Shown here piece by piece: positions 36,119-44,790 of a stretch of DNA of 44,790 nucleotides; position 1 is the stretch's first letter, and the number at the start of each line of letters is the position of its first letter. The DNA is from Gallionella sp. (GTDB taxonomy: Bacteria; Pseudomonadota; Gammaproteobacteria; Burkholderiales; Gallionellaceae): NCBI GenBank assembly GCA_028688275.1, contig JAQTYN010000023.1:1-44790 (forward strand), in the 5' to 3' direction. The notes under the pieces are model-generated. The model saw only the letters and a list, made by a program, of their open reading frames with translations. It had not been told where the DNA came from and searched no databases. The translations under genes and the position numbers were made by a program.

Positions 36119-37999
36119 ATGAAACAGCTTTCGCAATATATCTTTCTACTGATTTTATATTCAACCGCTCCCTTTGCTGCGATTGATACCGCCAACCCCA
36201 CTATTGGCAATATGCATTCTGTCAACGTTGCCGACTTTGGGGCTACGTCTGGGGACAACATAGACGACACAACCGCAATTCAAGCCGCCGTGAACTTTGC
36301 ACAAAAAAAGGGTCTGCCCCTTGAGTTCGAGCGAGGATCTGGCGCATATCTTTTATCAAGACAAGGAAGCATCACCTCATATGACCGTGTAAACCAAAAC
36401 TTTTACGCAGTAATCATCACATCCTCCATCATTATTCACGGCAATGGGGCTAAGTTTGAAATTGATGAGGGAGATACATCTTATGCAACTGCATTTCTAG
36501 TCAATGGTGCTAATAGTGTACATATTAGTGACATGACTATCCTTGGCACAAACGCAGCACGAACCGCAAAACATTTGTTTACTGGAGCGGGTGTTGCGTT
36601 TAACAACAGTTCGGATTCGCTCGTAGAGCGCATCCATACGATTTCTATGCGTGCTGGCGTACACTTTTACAATTGCCGCAATAGCGTGATGCTAAATAAT
36701 CTTTCAGAGCTAGATTTAGTGAACTTCAAAGTATCAGGATCTCATTTTGCGATCTATTCAGGCACAGAAAACACCATTGATTCCTGTGTTTCTTACGTAT
36801 CTTGTGGCGATGGGGACATTTTCCTATATGGATCAGGGGATAAGAATACGATCAAAAATAGTAAAGCTTTTAATTACGCCAAAGATGATCCAACTAGAAC
36901 ATTGATATTTGGTATAGCACAAGGCATGGGAGCCGATAGTGGACAGCGTTTTGCAACACTAACAGGGAATCATGTACATGGTCACTTTTACGGGATTGAT
37001 GTAAAAAATGATTCTGACGGTACAAAAGTAATAGGTAACACCGTCATATCCTGCAAAGTGGGCGTATCCGTGCGATTAGGTGAATCGCCTGGGCGCAGTT
37101 ATGGTGTAGTAATCGCTAACAATATAATTAACGTGGAAAAAGGCATGACACAGTTTGATGATGATCCTAAATATGGACGCGCAGTGGGTGCTAAAAGCTA
37201 TGGATCAGGGCTATATAAGAGCGCGGGGATTTATCTGGAACACGCCGCAGGCGTTACCGTCACGGGAAATATGATTTACACCCAAGGTTTAACTGCCGCC
37301 ACAAAAGGCTACAGAAATGACTTTGTAGGCATTCATGTAAGGGGTAATAGCAACCTAGATGAATCCGTCCAAAAGGGATTAACAATCACAGGCAATCATA
37401 TCTCACACCAAACTTTAATTGGCGCAAACAATTATTACTCCTTAGGAACGGGTATTTATATGTCTAGCGCGGGGACAGCAGCAAACAAAATGAGTGGTGT
37501 TTCAATCACTGGCAACCAATTTGATCCTTATTATGGCAATGGCACGCTATCGGCATTCATCGACATTCATGATGCGGCGCAGGTGACTATCGTTGGGAAT
37601 AGTTTTAGCCAGATGAAAAACTATCCACTACTATCCATTGCGGACTCAGAGCGCATCGCCATTTCGGGAAATAGCACACAACACTTCAATCAATTTGCAG
37701 CCATTTCTTCATCGTCCCACGTATCTATCACAGATAATACTTTAGGTGGAAACTCGTCTGCGGCTTCTGGCGTTAGCATTGAAACTATAGGATTAAACGG
37801 CGTAACTTATGCAAACATTTCTGGCAATGTCCTTGGAGATACTGGAACGAATGATGGCAAATTTTTAGTTTCAAGAAAAAGTAATTGGCTGGCGATTATT
37901 GGCAACGTGATTGCCAGCAAGAATTGGGGTTCAAGCAACTACTACAGCTTAGACGCAAGTGCGACCAACACCGTGCTAGTGAACAACTTAGTCAATTAA
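36119..37999 (+). CDS. Secreted right-handed beta-helix protein (pectate-lyase-3 superfamily)
   Basis: The 626-residue product has a signal peptide (MKQLSQYIFLLILYSTAPFAA). The pectate-lyase-3 N-terminal motif VNVADFGATSGDNIDDTTAIQAAVNFA is followed by a long series of beta-helix coils with recurring ITGN, VIGN and ISGN turns (about 130-620). Such proteins are periplasmic or secreted polysaccharide lyases, hydrolases, epimerases or phage-tailspike-like depolymerases. Catalytic residues are not recognisable, so the activity is open. I took ATG 36119 because it begins the signal peptide; the frame is open 47 codons further. The gene is divergent from the export gene of the sulfated-polysaccharide locus, which suggests action on that polymer. 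Base use matches its neighbours. Confidence 0.78.
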   Translation: MKQLSQYIFLLILYSTAPFAAIDTANPTIGNMHSVNVADFGATSGDNIDDTTAIQAAVNFAQKKGLPLEFERGSGAYLLSRQGSITSYDRVNQNFYAVIITSSIIIHGNGAKFEIDEGDTSYATAFLVNGANSVHISDMTILGTNAARTAKHLFTGAGVAFNNSSDSLVERIHTISMRAGVHFYNCRNSVMLNNLSELDLVNFKVSGSHFAIYSGTENTIDSCVSYVSCGDGDIFLYGSGDKNTIKNSKAFNYAKDDPTRTLIFGIAQGMGADSGQRFATLTGNHVHGHFYGIDVKNDSDGTKVIGNTVISCKVGVSVRLGESPGRSYGVVIANNIINVEKGMTQFDDDPKYGRAVGAKSYGSGLYKSAGIYLEHAAGVTVTGNMIYTQGLTAATKGYRNDFVGIHVRGNSNLDESVQKGLTITGNHISHQTLIGANNYYSLGTGIYMSSAGTAANKMSGVSITGNQFDPYYGNGTLSAFIDIHDAAQVTIVGNSFSQMKNYPLLSIADSERIAISGNSTQHFNQFAAISSSSHVSITDNTLGGNSSAASGVSIETIGLNGVTYANISGNVLGDTGTNDGKFLVSRKSNWLAIIGNVIASKNWGSSNYYSLDASATNTVLVNNLVN

Positions 38000-38022
38000 A
38001 AACTTACGTTATCAACAAAGCA

Positions 38023-38051
38023 TTGTAAACCGAGCATGCACTCGTTACAAT
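38023..38051 (+). promoter_or_regulatory. Predicted sigma70 promoter of minCDE
   Basis: TTGTAA (38023-38028), exactly 17 bases, then TACAAT (38046-38051). Transcription would start near 38058, about 53 bases before minC. An 8-bp inverted repeat CGAGCATG (38031-38038, in the spacer) and CATGCTCG (38094-38101) brackets the start region. Confidence 0.6.
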
Positions 38052-38110
38052 TCCTCGCCTTACTGACCTTAATGCGACTTAACATCGTGTATTCATGCTC
38101 GGCGCACTAG

Positions 38111-38812
38111 ATGACAACCATGACACTCGCAGAACCCGCGTTCAAAATTAAAATTGCCAATCTCCCTTTATGGGTGATCCACGTACATAACAACAACATG
38201 GCTCAAATCAAACGCCAGCTCGCATCGCGCCTGAGTCAAACACCTGACTTTTTCTCGCACACCCCCGTGGTATTGGGACTTTCGGCAGTAGCGAATAGCC
38301 AAACAAAATTTGATTTCACCGCCTTAACCACCTTGATGTGGGAACATGGTATGCGACTCATCGGCGTACAAGGAGGGTCAACTGAGCACCAAGCCGCAGC
38401 GACGCAAGCTGGTTTAAGCTTGTTTCCAGATGCCCCTTTGCGCAACTCCCCTGTTTTTCCAGATCCCACGCCCGCCCAACCCCTCCCACCATTAGTCATA
38501 GACAAACCTGTGCGCGCAGGGCAAAAAATTTATGCTGAAAATACCGATTTGGTAGTGTTAGCGATTGTGAATGCGGGTGCAGAACTGATTGCGGATGGGG
38601 ATATTCATGTTTATGCCCCCCTACGAGGCCGAGCCATGGCGGGCGCACAAGGCAATCAAAGTGCGCGCATATTTGTGCAGAGCTTAGAGGCGGAACTACT
38701 CTCCATTGCAGGATGCTTTCAAATGTTTGAAGAAGGTATTCCCCAAGACGTTCGCAATCATCCTGTTCAGGTGTATTTAGATGAGGCTCGCCTCGTCATA
38801 CAAAGCTACTAA
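38111..38812 (+). CDS. minC: Septum site-determining protein MinC
   Basis: MinC blocks FtsZ ring assembly away from mid-cell, recruited to the membrane by MinD. The 233-residue protein has the N-terminal FtsZ-inhibiting domain (about 8-105, FKIKIANLPLWVIHVHNN) and, after a Pro-rich linker (about 118-133), the C-terminal beta-helical MinD-binding domain. The latter has VRAGQKIYAENTDLVVLAIVNAGAELIADGDIHVYAPLRGRAMAGAQG and SLEAELLSIAGCF, with the usual RGRAMAGA. Start ATG 38111 has no strong ribosome site; an ATG three codons later is possible. It heads minC-minD-minE, 88 bases before minD. Confidence 0.95.
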   Translation: MTTMTLAEPAFKIKIANLPLWVIHVHNNNMAQIKRQLASRLSQTPDFFSHTPVVLGLSAVANSQTKFDFTALTTLMWEHGMRLIGVQGGSTEHQAAATQAGLSLFPDAPLRNSPVFPDPTPAQPLPPLVIDKPVRAGQKIYAENTDLVVLAIVNAGAELIADGDIHVYAPLRGRAMAGAQGNQSARIFVQSLEAELLSIAGCFQMFEEGIPQDVRNHPVQVYLDEARLVIQSY

Positions 38813-38900
38813 CTCCCAAGCACCATCTTTGAAACAGATGCAAACAATGCAGCACTTCAGCGTAAAATGCACCCTAATTTAGCTTTCAGGAATACATCAC

Positions 38901-39707
38901 GTGTCTAAAATCATCGTTGTCACATCAGGAAAAGGCGGCGTGGGCAAAACCACCACCAGTGCAAATTTTTCCAGCGGCCTCGCGCTACGCGGTCAAAAAA
39001 CAGTCGTTATTGATTTCGACGTGGGGCTGCGCAATCTTGACCTCATCATGGGCTGCGAACGACGTGTGGTATATGACATTATTGATGTCATTAACGGTGA
39101 AGCCACGCTTCATCAAGCCCTCATCAAAGACAAAAATTGTGAGCATCTTTACATTTTGGCGGCTTCTCAAACACGCGACAAAGATGCCTTGAATTTGGAA
39201 GGTGTGGAACGCATTCTGAACGAATTGCGCGAAAGTTTCGATTACATCATCTGCGACTCCCCTGCGGGCATTGAGTCGGGTGCGTTTATGGCGATGTATT
39301 TTGCCGATCATGCACTGGTTGTCACCAATCCAGAGGTCTCTTCAGTACGCGACTCGGATCGCATCCTCGGCATCATGGCCGCGAAATCCAAACGTGCCGT
39401 AGAGGGACGCGCGCCCATTGAAGAGCATTTGTTGATTACCCGCTACAATCCCAAACGCGCAGAAGCCGAAGAAATGCTCAAGGTGGAGGACATTGAAGAC
39501 ATGCTGCGCATCCCTTTAATTGGGGTGATTCCAGAATCAGAGTCCGTGCTATTTGCCTCCAATTCTGGCATTCCAGCCATCCATCAAAAAAGCGATGTCG
39601 CAGAAGCGTATAAGGACGTGGTATCGCGTTTCATTGGTGAGGCGGTGCCTATGCGCTTCGTGTCAGGGAAAGTTGGCTTTCTCAAACGCTTATTCGGAGA
39701 TCGCTAA
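38901..39707 (+). CDS. minD: Septum site-determining ATPase MinD
   Basis: MinD is the membrane-cycling ATPase that carries MinC and drives pole-to-pole oscillation with MinE. The 268-residue protein has the deviant Walker A KGGVGKTT (11-18), DFDVGLRNLDL and CDSPAGIESGA. The C-terminal amphipathic membrane-targeting helix is KVGFLKRLFGDR. The start is GTG 38901 with AGGAA upstream. It ends two bases before minE, so the two are surely translated together. Confidence 0.97.
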   Translation: MSKIIVVTSGKGGVGKTTTSANFSSGLALRGQKTVVIDFDVGLRNLDLIMGCERRVVYDIIDVINGEATLHQALIKDKNCEHLYILAASQTRDKDALNLEGVERILNELRESFDYIICDSPAGIESGAFMAMYFADHALVVTNPEVSSVRDSDRILGIMAAKSKRAVEGRAPIEEHLLITRYNPKRAEAEEMLKVEDIEDMLRIPLIGVIPESESVLFASNSGIPAIHQKSDVAEAYKDVVSRFIGEAVPMRFVSGKVGFLKRLFGDR

Positions 39708-39709
39708 TT

Positions 39710-39997
39710 ATGTCCCTGATTGATGGTCTTTTAGAGTACTTACGTGGCGATGAAAAAAAATCCGCCGCCAAAGCCAAAGAACGCTTGCAGTTTGTGTTGG
39801 TACATAAACGAGATCGCCGCGATGTCGCCCCACCCGACTATCTGCCCGCCTTACAAGAAGAGTTGCTTGCGGTGATCGCCAAATATATTCCCGTTGATCG
39901 CAGCGCAATGAAGGTTCATCTTGGTAAGCGCGATGAATACGATGAGTTTGATGTATTAGAGTTAAACATCACCCTACCCGAGACAGGGCGCAACTAG
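39710..39997 (+). CDS. minE: Cell division topological specificity factor MinE
   Basis: MinE stimulates the MinD ATPase and restricts MinCD to the poles. The 95-residue protein shows an N-terminal amphipathic start (MSLIDGLLEYLRGDEKK), the MinD-binding helix AKERLQFVLVHKRDRRD, and the C-terminal topological domain LPALQEELLAVIAKYIPVD. The length is slightly above that of E. coli MinE (88). It is the last gene of the min operon. Confidence 0.96.
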   Translation: MSLIDGLLEYLRGDEKKSAAKAKERLQFVLVHKRDRRDVAPPDYLPALQEELLAVIAKYIPVDRSAMKVHLGKRDEYDEFDVLELNITLPETGRN

Positions 39998-40138
39998 ACA
40001 CTGTCGCCACAAAACGTTAGCCCACGATGATTGGGCGTCACCGTGAGTAAGATGGGGTGAATTTATTAGCGTGTGAAGTTGCCACATCAGTGTTTGAAGT
40101 GCAGGATTGAATGCGTGCGCTAACAGCCTCTACGGACA

Positions 40139-40170
40139 AACAAAAGGGCGATCAATGTCGCCCTTTTGTT
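40139..40170. terminator. Bidirectional terminator between minE and htpG
   Basis: CAAAAGGGCGA (40141-40151) pairs perfectly with TCGCCCTTTTG (40158-40168) around a six-base loop, extendable by AA/TT. The A and T runs at the outer ends give a U run in either direction. It lies between the convergent minE and htpG genes, 20 bases from the htpG stop. Confidence 0.8.
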
Positions 40171-40189
40171 CATTCATTTTCTACAACAA

Positions 40190-42079
40190 CTACCCACGCA
40201 TTTCCAACATCAGATGATTCACGCGTTTCACAAAACCTGCTGGATCGTCCAATTGTCCGCCTTCCGCCAACAAGGCTTGGTCGAATAGCACCGCGACCCA
40301 GTCGTCGAAGTGAGTCACTTCTGCTTTCAAGCGTGTGACCACAGGGTGATCAGGGTTGATTTCCAGAATCGGCACACTGGCAGGGGCTTTTTGACCAGCT
40401 GCTTTGAGCAGGCGCGCCATGTTGCCACCGATGTCGTGTTCGTCTGCCACCAAGCAAGCGGGCGAATCGGTCAAGCGGTGAGTGATGCGCACGTCTTTGA
40501 CGCGGCTATCCAAGCTGGATTTGATTTTTTCAATCAAGTCTTTGTAATCATCCGCTTGTTGCGCTTGGGTTTGCTTTTCGGCTTCGTCTTCCAACGTGCC
40601 TAAATCCAAGCCACCTTTTGCCACGGACACCAGTTTTTTGCCTGAGAATTCGGTCAATGAGCCGACCACCCATTCATCCACACGAGCGGACAACAGCAAG
40701 ACTTCGATGCCTTTCTTGCGGAATACTTCCAAGTGCGGGCTGTTTTTTGCGGCGTTGAAGCTGTCCGCAGTGATGTAGTAAATGCTGTCTTGACCTTCTT
40801 TCATGCGGGCGATGTAGTCTACCAAGGACACGCTTTCTTCTGCGGTATCTGCACGGCTGGTGGCAAAGCGCAATAAACCTGCGATTTTTTCTTGGTTGGC
40901 GTGATCTTCGCCCGTGCCTTCTTTCAGCACTGCGCCGAATTCCGTCCAGAATTGAGCGTATTTATCCGCGTCATTCTTCGCCAAGTCTTCCAGCAAGCTC
41001 AATACCTTATTGGTACAGCCTTTGCGCATGGATTCAATGTCTTTGGATTCTTGCAAAATTTCGCGCGACACGTTCAGCGGCAAGTCGTTGGAATCGACCA
41101 CCCCGCGCACAAAACGCATATAGGTTGGCAACAATTGTTCGGCATCGTCCATGATAAATACGCGGCGCACATACAATTTCACGCCGTGGCGGGCATTGCG
41201 ATCCCACATGTCAAACGGAGCTTTAGCAGGGATATACAACAGTTGGGTGTATTCCTGACGACCTTCCACGCGGGCATGTGTCCATGCCAGTGGATCTTGA
41301 TAATCGTGTCCGACGTGTTTGTAGAAAGCTTTGTATTCGTCTTCGGTGATGTCGCTTTTGGAACGCGCCCACAATGCGGAGGCTTGGTTGACCGTTTCGT
41401 CTTCATCCGTGGTTACTTGCCCGTCTTCTTTCCATTCCTCTTTTTTCATCACAATCGGTTGCACGATGTGGTCAGAGTATTTTTGGATGATGGAGCGCAG
41501 TTTGTAGCCGCTCAACAAATCATCTTGGTCAGCGCGCAGATGCAAGGTGATTTCCGTACCACGCGTGGCTTTTTCCAGCATGGACAAGGTAAATTCACCA
41601 CCGCCATCGGATTCCCAGCACACGCCTTGATCGATTTTTTCACCTGCACGACGGGTAACGACGGTCACTTTATCGGCAACGATAAACGCAGAGTAAAAGC
41701 CCACACCAAATTGACCAATCAGATTGGCATCTTTTTGTTGATCGCCGCTCAGTTTAGAGAAGAATTCACGCGTGCCTGATTTAGCGATGGTGCCCAAGTT
41801 AGTAATCACTTCGTCACGGGTCATGCCGATGCCGTTATCGGCGATGGTCAAGGTGCGTGCGGTTTTGTCGTAGCCGATGCGAATCTGCAAATCCGACTCG
41901 TTTTCAAATAAAGCATCATTGTGCAAGGCTTCAAAGCGCAATTTGTCGCAAGCATCTGAAGCATTGGAAACCAGCTCGCGCAAGAAAATCTCACGATTGG
42001 AATACAAAGAATGAATCATCAACTGCAACAGTTGCTTCACTTCGGTTTGAAAACCCATCGTTTCTTGATTCGTCGTCAT
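40190..42079 (-). CDS. htpG: Molecular chaperone HtpG (Hsp90 family)
   Basis: HtpG is the bacterial Hsp90, an ATP-driven chaperone for late folding of client proteins. The 629-residue product is of usual length. The N-terminal GHKL ATPase domain (about 1-235) has [46 protein letters not shown] and [13 protein letters not shown] middle domain (about 245-500) with YVRRVFIMD and [10 protein letters not shown] and a C-terminal dimerisation domain follow. AAGGGA precedes ATG 42079. A heat-shock-type promoter lies upstream and a terminator behind. It stands alone. Confidence 0.97.
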   Translation of the reverse strand: MTTNQETMGFQTEVKQLLQLMIHSLYSNREIFLRELVSNASDACDKLRFEALHNDALFENESDLQIRIGYDKTARTLTIADNGIGMTRDEVITNLGTIAKSGTREFFSKLSGDQQKDANLIGQFGVGFYSAFIVADKVTVVTRRAGEKIDQGVCWESDGGGEFTLSMLEKATRGTEITLHLRADQDDLLSGYKLRSIIQKYSDHIVQPIVMKKEEWKEDGQVTTDEDETVNQASALWARSKSDITEDEYKAFYKHVGHDYQDPLAWTHARVEGRQEYTQLLYIPAKAPFDMWDRNARHGVKLYVRRVFIMDDAEQLLPTYMRFVRGVVDSNDLPLNVSREILQESKDIESMRKGCTNKVLSLLEDLAKNDADKYAQFWTEFGAVLKEGTGEDHANQEKIAGLLRFATSRADTAEESVSLVDYIARMKEGQDSIYYITADSFNAAKNSPHLEVFRKKGIEVLLLSARVDEWVVGSLTEFSGKKLVSVAKGGLDLGTLEDEAEKQTQAQQADDYKDLIEKIKSSLDSRVKDVRITHRLTDSPACLVADEHDIGGNMARLLKAAGQKAPASVPILEINPDHPVVTRLKAEVTHFDDWVAVLFDQALLAEGGQLDDPAGFVKRVNHLMLEMRG

Positions 42080-42116
42080 ACGTGTCCCTTCAATAGTGGT
42101 TAAACAGTGGAAGCCT

Positions 42117-42144
42117 AGGTGAAGCCGTTTTCGGATTTTTCAAG
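42117..42144 (-). promoter_or_regulatory. Predicted heat-shock (sigma32) promoter of htpG
   Basis: On the minus strand, CCCTTGAAA (core CTTGAAA at 42138-42144), 13 bases, then CTTCACCT (42117-42124). The first box matches the sigma32 -35 consensus CTTGAAA perfectly and the spacing is the classic one. The second matches the CCCCATnT box only partly. Its place 38 bases before htpG supports the call. Confidence 0.6.
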
Positions 42145-42252
42145 GGGGATTTTTGGAGAGAGTACCGTCAACCATCAACGCAAAATGCGCCTATAGGAAA
42201 TTCCTCTCCCCGCGAAGAAGAGGCGTTAAACACTTTCATTTGCTTAAACTGG

Positions 42253-44457
42253 CTACACCGCCGTCAACTTAGCATATTCCAACGCCAGCCATTTCACGCC
42301 TGCGGTGCGGAATTTGACTTGGACACGGGCATCGGCTCCGCTGCTTTCTAGGTTGACGATCACGCCATCGCCAAACTTAGCGTGCGTCACACTTTGCCCA
42401 ATGCGCCATTCCGTGCCGCTGACCGTGCGTTGGGTACTGGATGCCATCGCGCGTTGATTGCGCGGGGGAGTCGGCACGGGGCGTGAAACTGGGGAAACAT
42501 AGGCGGCAAACGGATTGTTTTGCGGGGTAAACGTAGGTGCGAAGGCGGTGCGTTTGGGCGTAATCCAGTGCAACAATTCTTCGGGCAATTCTTCCAAAAA
42601 GCACGAAGCCACGCCGTAATTGACTTTGCCGTGCAACATCCGACTTTGCGCAAAGCTGAGGTACAAACGCTGGCGGGCGCGGGTGATGGCGACGTACATC
42701 AAGCGGCGTTCTTCATCCACGCCACTGGCTTCGCGTTGGCTGTTTTGGTGCGGAAACAAGCCTTCTTCCAGCCCGCTGATAAACACCGCGTGGAATTCCA
42801 GCCCTTTTGCCGCGTGGACAGTCATCAAATGTAGCGCATCGTCTTGGTCGCCCGCTTGGTGTTCGCCGCTTTCCAGCGAGGCGTGGGTCAAGAATGAAGT
42901 CAAGCTGTCGTCTTCGTTTTCATGCACAAACAACACCGCTGCGTTGCCCAATTCTTCCAAGTTGGCGAGGCGTTCTTGCGCTTCCGCACGTTTCGCACCT
43001 GTTTCGTTTTCGTACAAAGCGCGCAAACCGCTGTGTTGCAACACATGTGCGATGGTTTCGGGCAAGGACAAGCTGCGCGCCGCATTGCGCATGGATTCGA
43101 TCAGCGCGACAAACGCCGTCACCTTACCGCCCGCCCGCGCCGCTGCGTCCCACAAGGTCGTACCTTGTTGTATGGCGACTTCTTGCAATTGCTCAATGCT
43201 GCGTGCGCCGATGCCGCGAGTGGGGAAATTGATGATGCGTAACAATGCGTTATCGTCATCGGTGTTTTCCATCAAGCGCAAATACGCCAGCGTGTGTTTG
43301 ATTTCCAGCCGATCAAAAAAGCGCAGCCCACCATGCACGCGATACGCCAAGCCCGCCGACACCAGCGCGTGTTCCAGCACCCGCGATTGCGCATTGGAGC
43401 GATACAACAAGGCGATGTCTTTCAAATCCATGCCTTCGCGGTGCAATTGCTGAATTTCACCCACGATATAACCAGCTTCTTCCACGTCGTTCGGGGCTTC
43501 ATACACCCGAATCGGCTCACCGCCATCCGCCGCCGTCCATAGATTTTTGCCCATGCGATTGCGATTGTTTTGAATCAGCGCGTTCGCCGCGTCGAGAATA
43601 TTGCCGTGCGAACGATAGTTTTGCTCCAGCTTAATCACCGTTTCCACGTGAAAATCGCGGGTCAATTCGCGCATATTCCCCACATCCGCTCCGCGAAACG
43701 CGTAGATAGATTGGTCATCATCGCCCACCGCGAACAGCGCATTTTTCGTTCCCGCCAACAATTTAAGCCATTGATATTGCAGCTTATTGGTATCCTGAAA
43801 TTCATCCACCAAAATATGCTGGAAGCGCGCTTGATAATGCTCACGCAGCTCGGCATTGCGCGACAACAACTCATAACAGCGCAACATCAATTCGGCAAAG
43901 TCCACCACGCCTTCGCGCTGACATTGCAGATCATATTCCGCAAAAATCGCCGCCTTTTGCTTGTCATGCACACTAAAAGTATCCGCCTCAGCCGCGCGCT
44001 GTCCTTGCTCTTTATGCCGATTGATAAAATTCGCCACATCACGCGGCGGATATTTTTCATCATCCACATTCATCAATTTCATCAAACGCTTAATCGCCGA
44101 CAACTGATCGCTGCTATCCAAAATCTGAAAAGTTTTAGGCAGATTCGCCTCGTAATAATGCGTGCGCAACAGCCGATTACACAGGCCGTGAAACGTCCCG
44201 ATCCACAAACCCTGCGGATGAATCGGCAACATCGAAGTCAGGCGCGTCAACATCTCCTTCGCGGCTTTATTGGTAAAGGTCACCGCCAAAATGCGGTTCG
44301 CAGGCACGCCATCATGGCTCACCAAATAAGCAATGCGCGTGGTCAACACCCGCGTCTTCCCACTCCCCGCCCCCGCCAAAATCAGCGCGGACTGGTGCGG
44401 CAACGTAACCGCTTGGAGTTGAGGGGGATTGAGGTTGGCTAGGAGAGTAGAGTTCAT
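42253..44457 (-). CDS. uvrD: UvrD/PcrA-type DNA helicase
   Basis: A superfamily 1A 3'-5' helicase for excision and mismatch repair and clearing of replication blocks. The 734-residue protein has the Q motif and Walker A (LNPPQLQAV, LAGAGSGKT 29-35), TFTNKAAKEM, Walker B VDEFQDTN, VGDDDQSIYAFRGAD, LEQNYRSHGNIL, MTVHAAKGLEF and VAITRARQRLYLSFA. The C-terminal Tudor-like polymerase-binding domain (about 680-734) has VTHAKFGDGVIVNLE. That tail favours UvrD over Rep. ATG 44457 (MNSTLLANLN) matches family starts though no clear ribosome site precedes it; the frame runs 22 codons further. Confidence 0.94.
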   Translation of the reverse strand: MNSTLLANLNPPQLQAVTLPHQSALILAGAGSGKTRVLTTRIAYLVSHDGVPANRILAVTFTNKAAKEMLTRLTSMLPIHPQGLWIGTFHGLCNRLLRTHYYEANLPKTFQILDSSDQLSAIKRLMKLMNVDDEKYPPRDVANFINRHKEQGQRAAEADTFSVHDKQKAAIFAEYDLQCQREGVVDFAELMLRCYELLSRNAELREHYQARFQHILVDEFQDTNKLQYQWLKLLAGTKNALFAVGDDDQSIYAFRGADVGNMRELTRDFHVETVIKLEQNYRSHGNILDAANALIQNNRNRMGKNLWTAADGGEPIRVYEAPNDVEEAGYIVGEIQQLHREGMDLKDIALLYRSNAQSRVLEHALVSAGLAYRVHGGLRFFDRLEIKHTLAYLRLMENTDDDNALLRIINFPTRGIGARSIEQLQEVAIQQGTTLWDAAARAGGKVTAFVALIESMRNAARSLSLPETIAHVLQHSGLRALYENETGAKRAEAQERLANLEELGNAAVLFVHENEDDSLTSFLTHASLESGEHQAGDQDDALHLMTVHAAKGLEFHAVFISGLEEGLFPHQNSQREASGVDEERRLMYVAITRARQRLYLSFAQSRMLHGKVNYGVASCFLEELPEELLHWITPKRTAFAPTFTPQNNPFAAYVSPVSRPVPTPPRNQRAMASSTQRTVSGTEWRIGQSVTHAKFGDGVIVNLESSGADARVQVKFRTAGVKWLALEYAKLTAV

Positions 44458-44532
44458 GGGCGGATTATGCCATAGCAGCGAAGCAATACGCGGAGGAATT
44501 GCCCTTAGCCCAGCAATTCTCATTTGACTGTG

Positions 44533-44552
44533 GGTACGAATTCATTCGTACC
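44533..44552. other. Perfect 8-bp hairpin upstream of uvrD
   Basis: GGTACGAA (44533-44540) and TTCGTACC (44545-44552) pair around TTCA. No U run follows on either strand, so it is not a typical terminator. It lies about 75 bases before the uvrD start and may be an operator, an RNA fold or another dispersed palindrome. Confidence 0.4.
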
Positions 44553-44575
44553 ATTACGCAGGAATTAAGGTAAAT

Positions 44576-44668
44576 TTAGGGAGCCGCTGATTAAATCCGT
44601 TCGCCCTGAGCCTGTCGAAGGGTGAGCGGATTAATTCTCTGATTTCATGAAATCTGTGCCTCCTTATT
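44576..44668. repeat. Interspersed inverted-repeat element, copy C
   Basis: It begins TTAGGGAGCCGCTGATTAAATC (44576-44597), followed by CGTTCGCCCTGAGCCTGTCG, nearly identical to copy A (134-180) at the left of the window. It ends CTGTGCCTCCTTA, like the right end of copy B (CAGTGCCTCCTTA, 374-386). It therefore combines the left end and core of A with the right end of B. No gene is inside. Confidence 0.6.
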
Positions 44669-44695
44669 GATTCGGCCAGGTGAAGTTTGAAGTTT

Positions 44696-44790
44696 TTATG
44701 CGGCATATTTTACGTGAATATCCTGAAAGTAGCTTTTGACTCGTTCGGGAGTTTGTTCCAATTTCTGCATGTGATCGGTCGCGGCTGCTT
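44696..44790 (-). CDS. C-terminal end of an unidentified protein (cut by window edge)
   Basis: The minus frame enters at the window edge and ends at TAA (44696-44698), giving about 31 codons that read ...AATDHMQKLEQTPERVKSYF and then QDIHVKYAA. It is charged and helical in character. I do not recognise the family; too little is inside the window. It is on the same strand as uvrD, which starts about 240 bases further on, with a repeat element between, so the two are probably separately transcribed. Confidence 0.45.
   Translation of the reverse strand, partial: AAATDHMQKLEQTPERVKSYFQDIHVKYAA

Noticed and set aside
40892..41779. Long open frame (295 codons) on the plus strand
   Set aside because: It is entirely antisense to htpG, whose reading frame is complete and conserved; the frame is a by-product of htpG codon use.
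42195..42225. Possible uvrD terminator (CCTCT...AGAGG) before htpG
   Set aside because: A five-base stem with a large loop and no U run on the minus strand; not distinguishable from chance.
43570..44442. Long open frame (290 codons) on the plus strand
   Set aside because: Entirely antisense to the UvrD-type helicase gene, with Gln/His/Arg-rich low-complexity content and no family resemblance.

Overview
The window looks like chromosome from a proteobacterium, most likely a betaproteobacterium. The reasons are the truB-rbfA-infB-nusA-rimP gene order, the NusA N-terminus ([20 protein letters not shown]) and C-terminus (RAPWF), and the wording of MinD, HtpG and UvrD. This placement comes from recognising the protein sequences, not from a search, and no genus can be named.

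Layout. Positions 1-93 are the 3' end of an IS110-family transposase. Positions 94-700 hold no gene but are packed with inverted-repeat and palindromic interspersed elements. Positions 701-6914 (minus strand) are the translation/transcription operon rimP-nusA-infB-rbfA-truB, with a recognisable promoter just upstream of rimP. Next on the minus strand come glutamine-dependent NAD+ synthetase, an OmpA-like protein with a clear terminator, and a class I glutamine amidotransferase.

From about 10.8 to 35.8 kb, all on the minus strand, lies a large surface-polysaccharide locus. In transcription order it encodes a very long SLBB outer-membrane exporter, a Wzz-type chain-length protein, CysQ, CysD, a CysN-CysC fusion, a VioA-like aminotransferase, a hexapeptide acyltransferase, a Wzx flippase, a sulfotransferase, a GT2, an acyltransferase-3/SGNH protein, a second hexapeptide acyltransferase, a Wzy-like polymerase, a GT4, a rhamnosyltransferase-like GT2, a nucleotide-sugar epimerase, an initiating phosphoglycosyl transferase and rfbB-A-C-D. 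CysD/CysNC make PAPS, the sulfotransferase would use it, and CysQ would remove the by-product PAP. No sulfite-forming genes (cysH/I/J) are nearby. The locus therefore reads as a Wzx/Wzy machine for a sulfated, rhamnose-containing and probably 4-acylamino-sugar-containing polysaccharide. A C10 tract inside cysD, and G9 and G8 tracts inside the exporter gene, could make sulfation and export phase-variable. A divergent secreted beta-helix protein (36.1-38.0 kb) may be a matching lyase or depolymerase.

Positions 38.0-40.0 kb (plus strand) carry minCDE with a good sigma70 promoter. A bidirectional terminator separates them from htpG (minus strand), which has a heat-shock-type promoter, followed by a UvrD-type helicase. 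The right edge holds another copy of the interspersed repeat found at the left edge and the last 31 codons of an unidentified gene.
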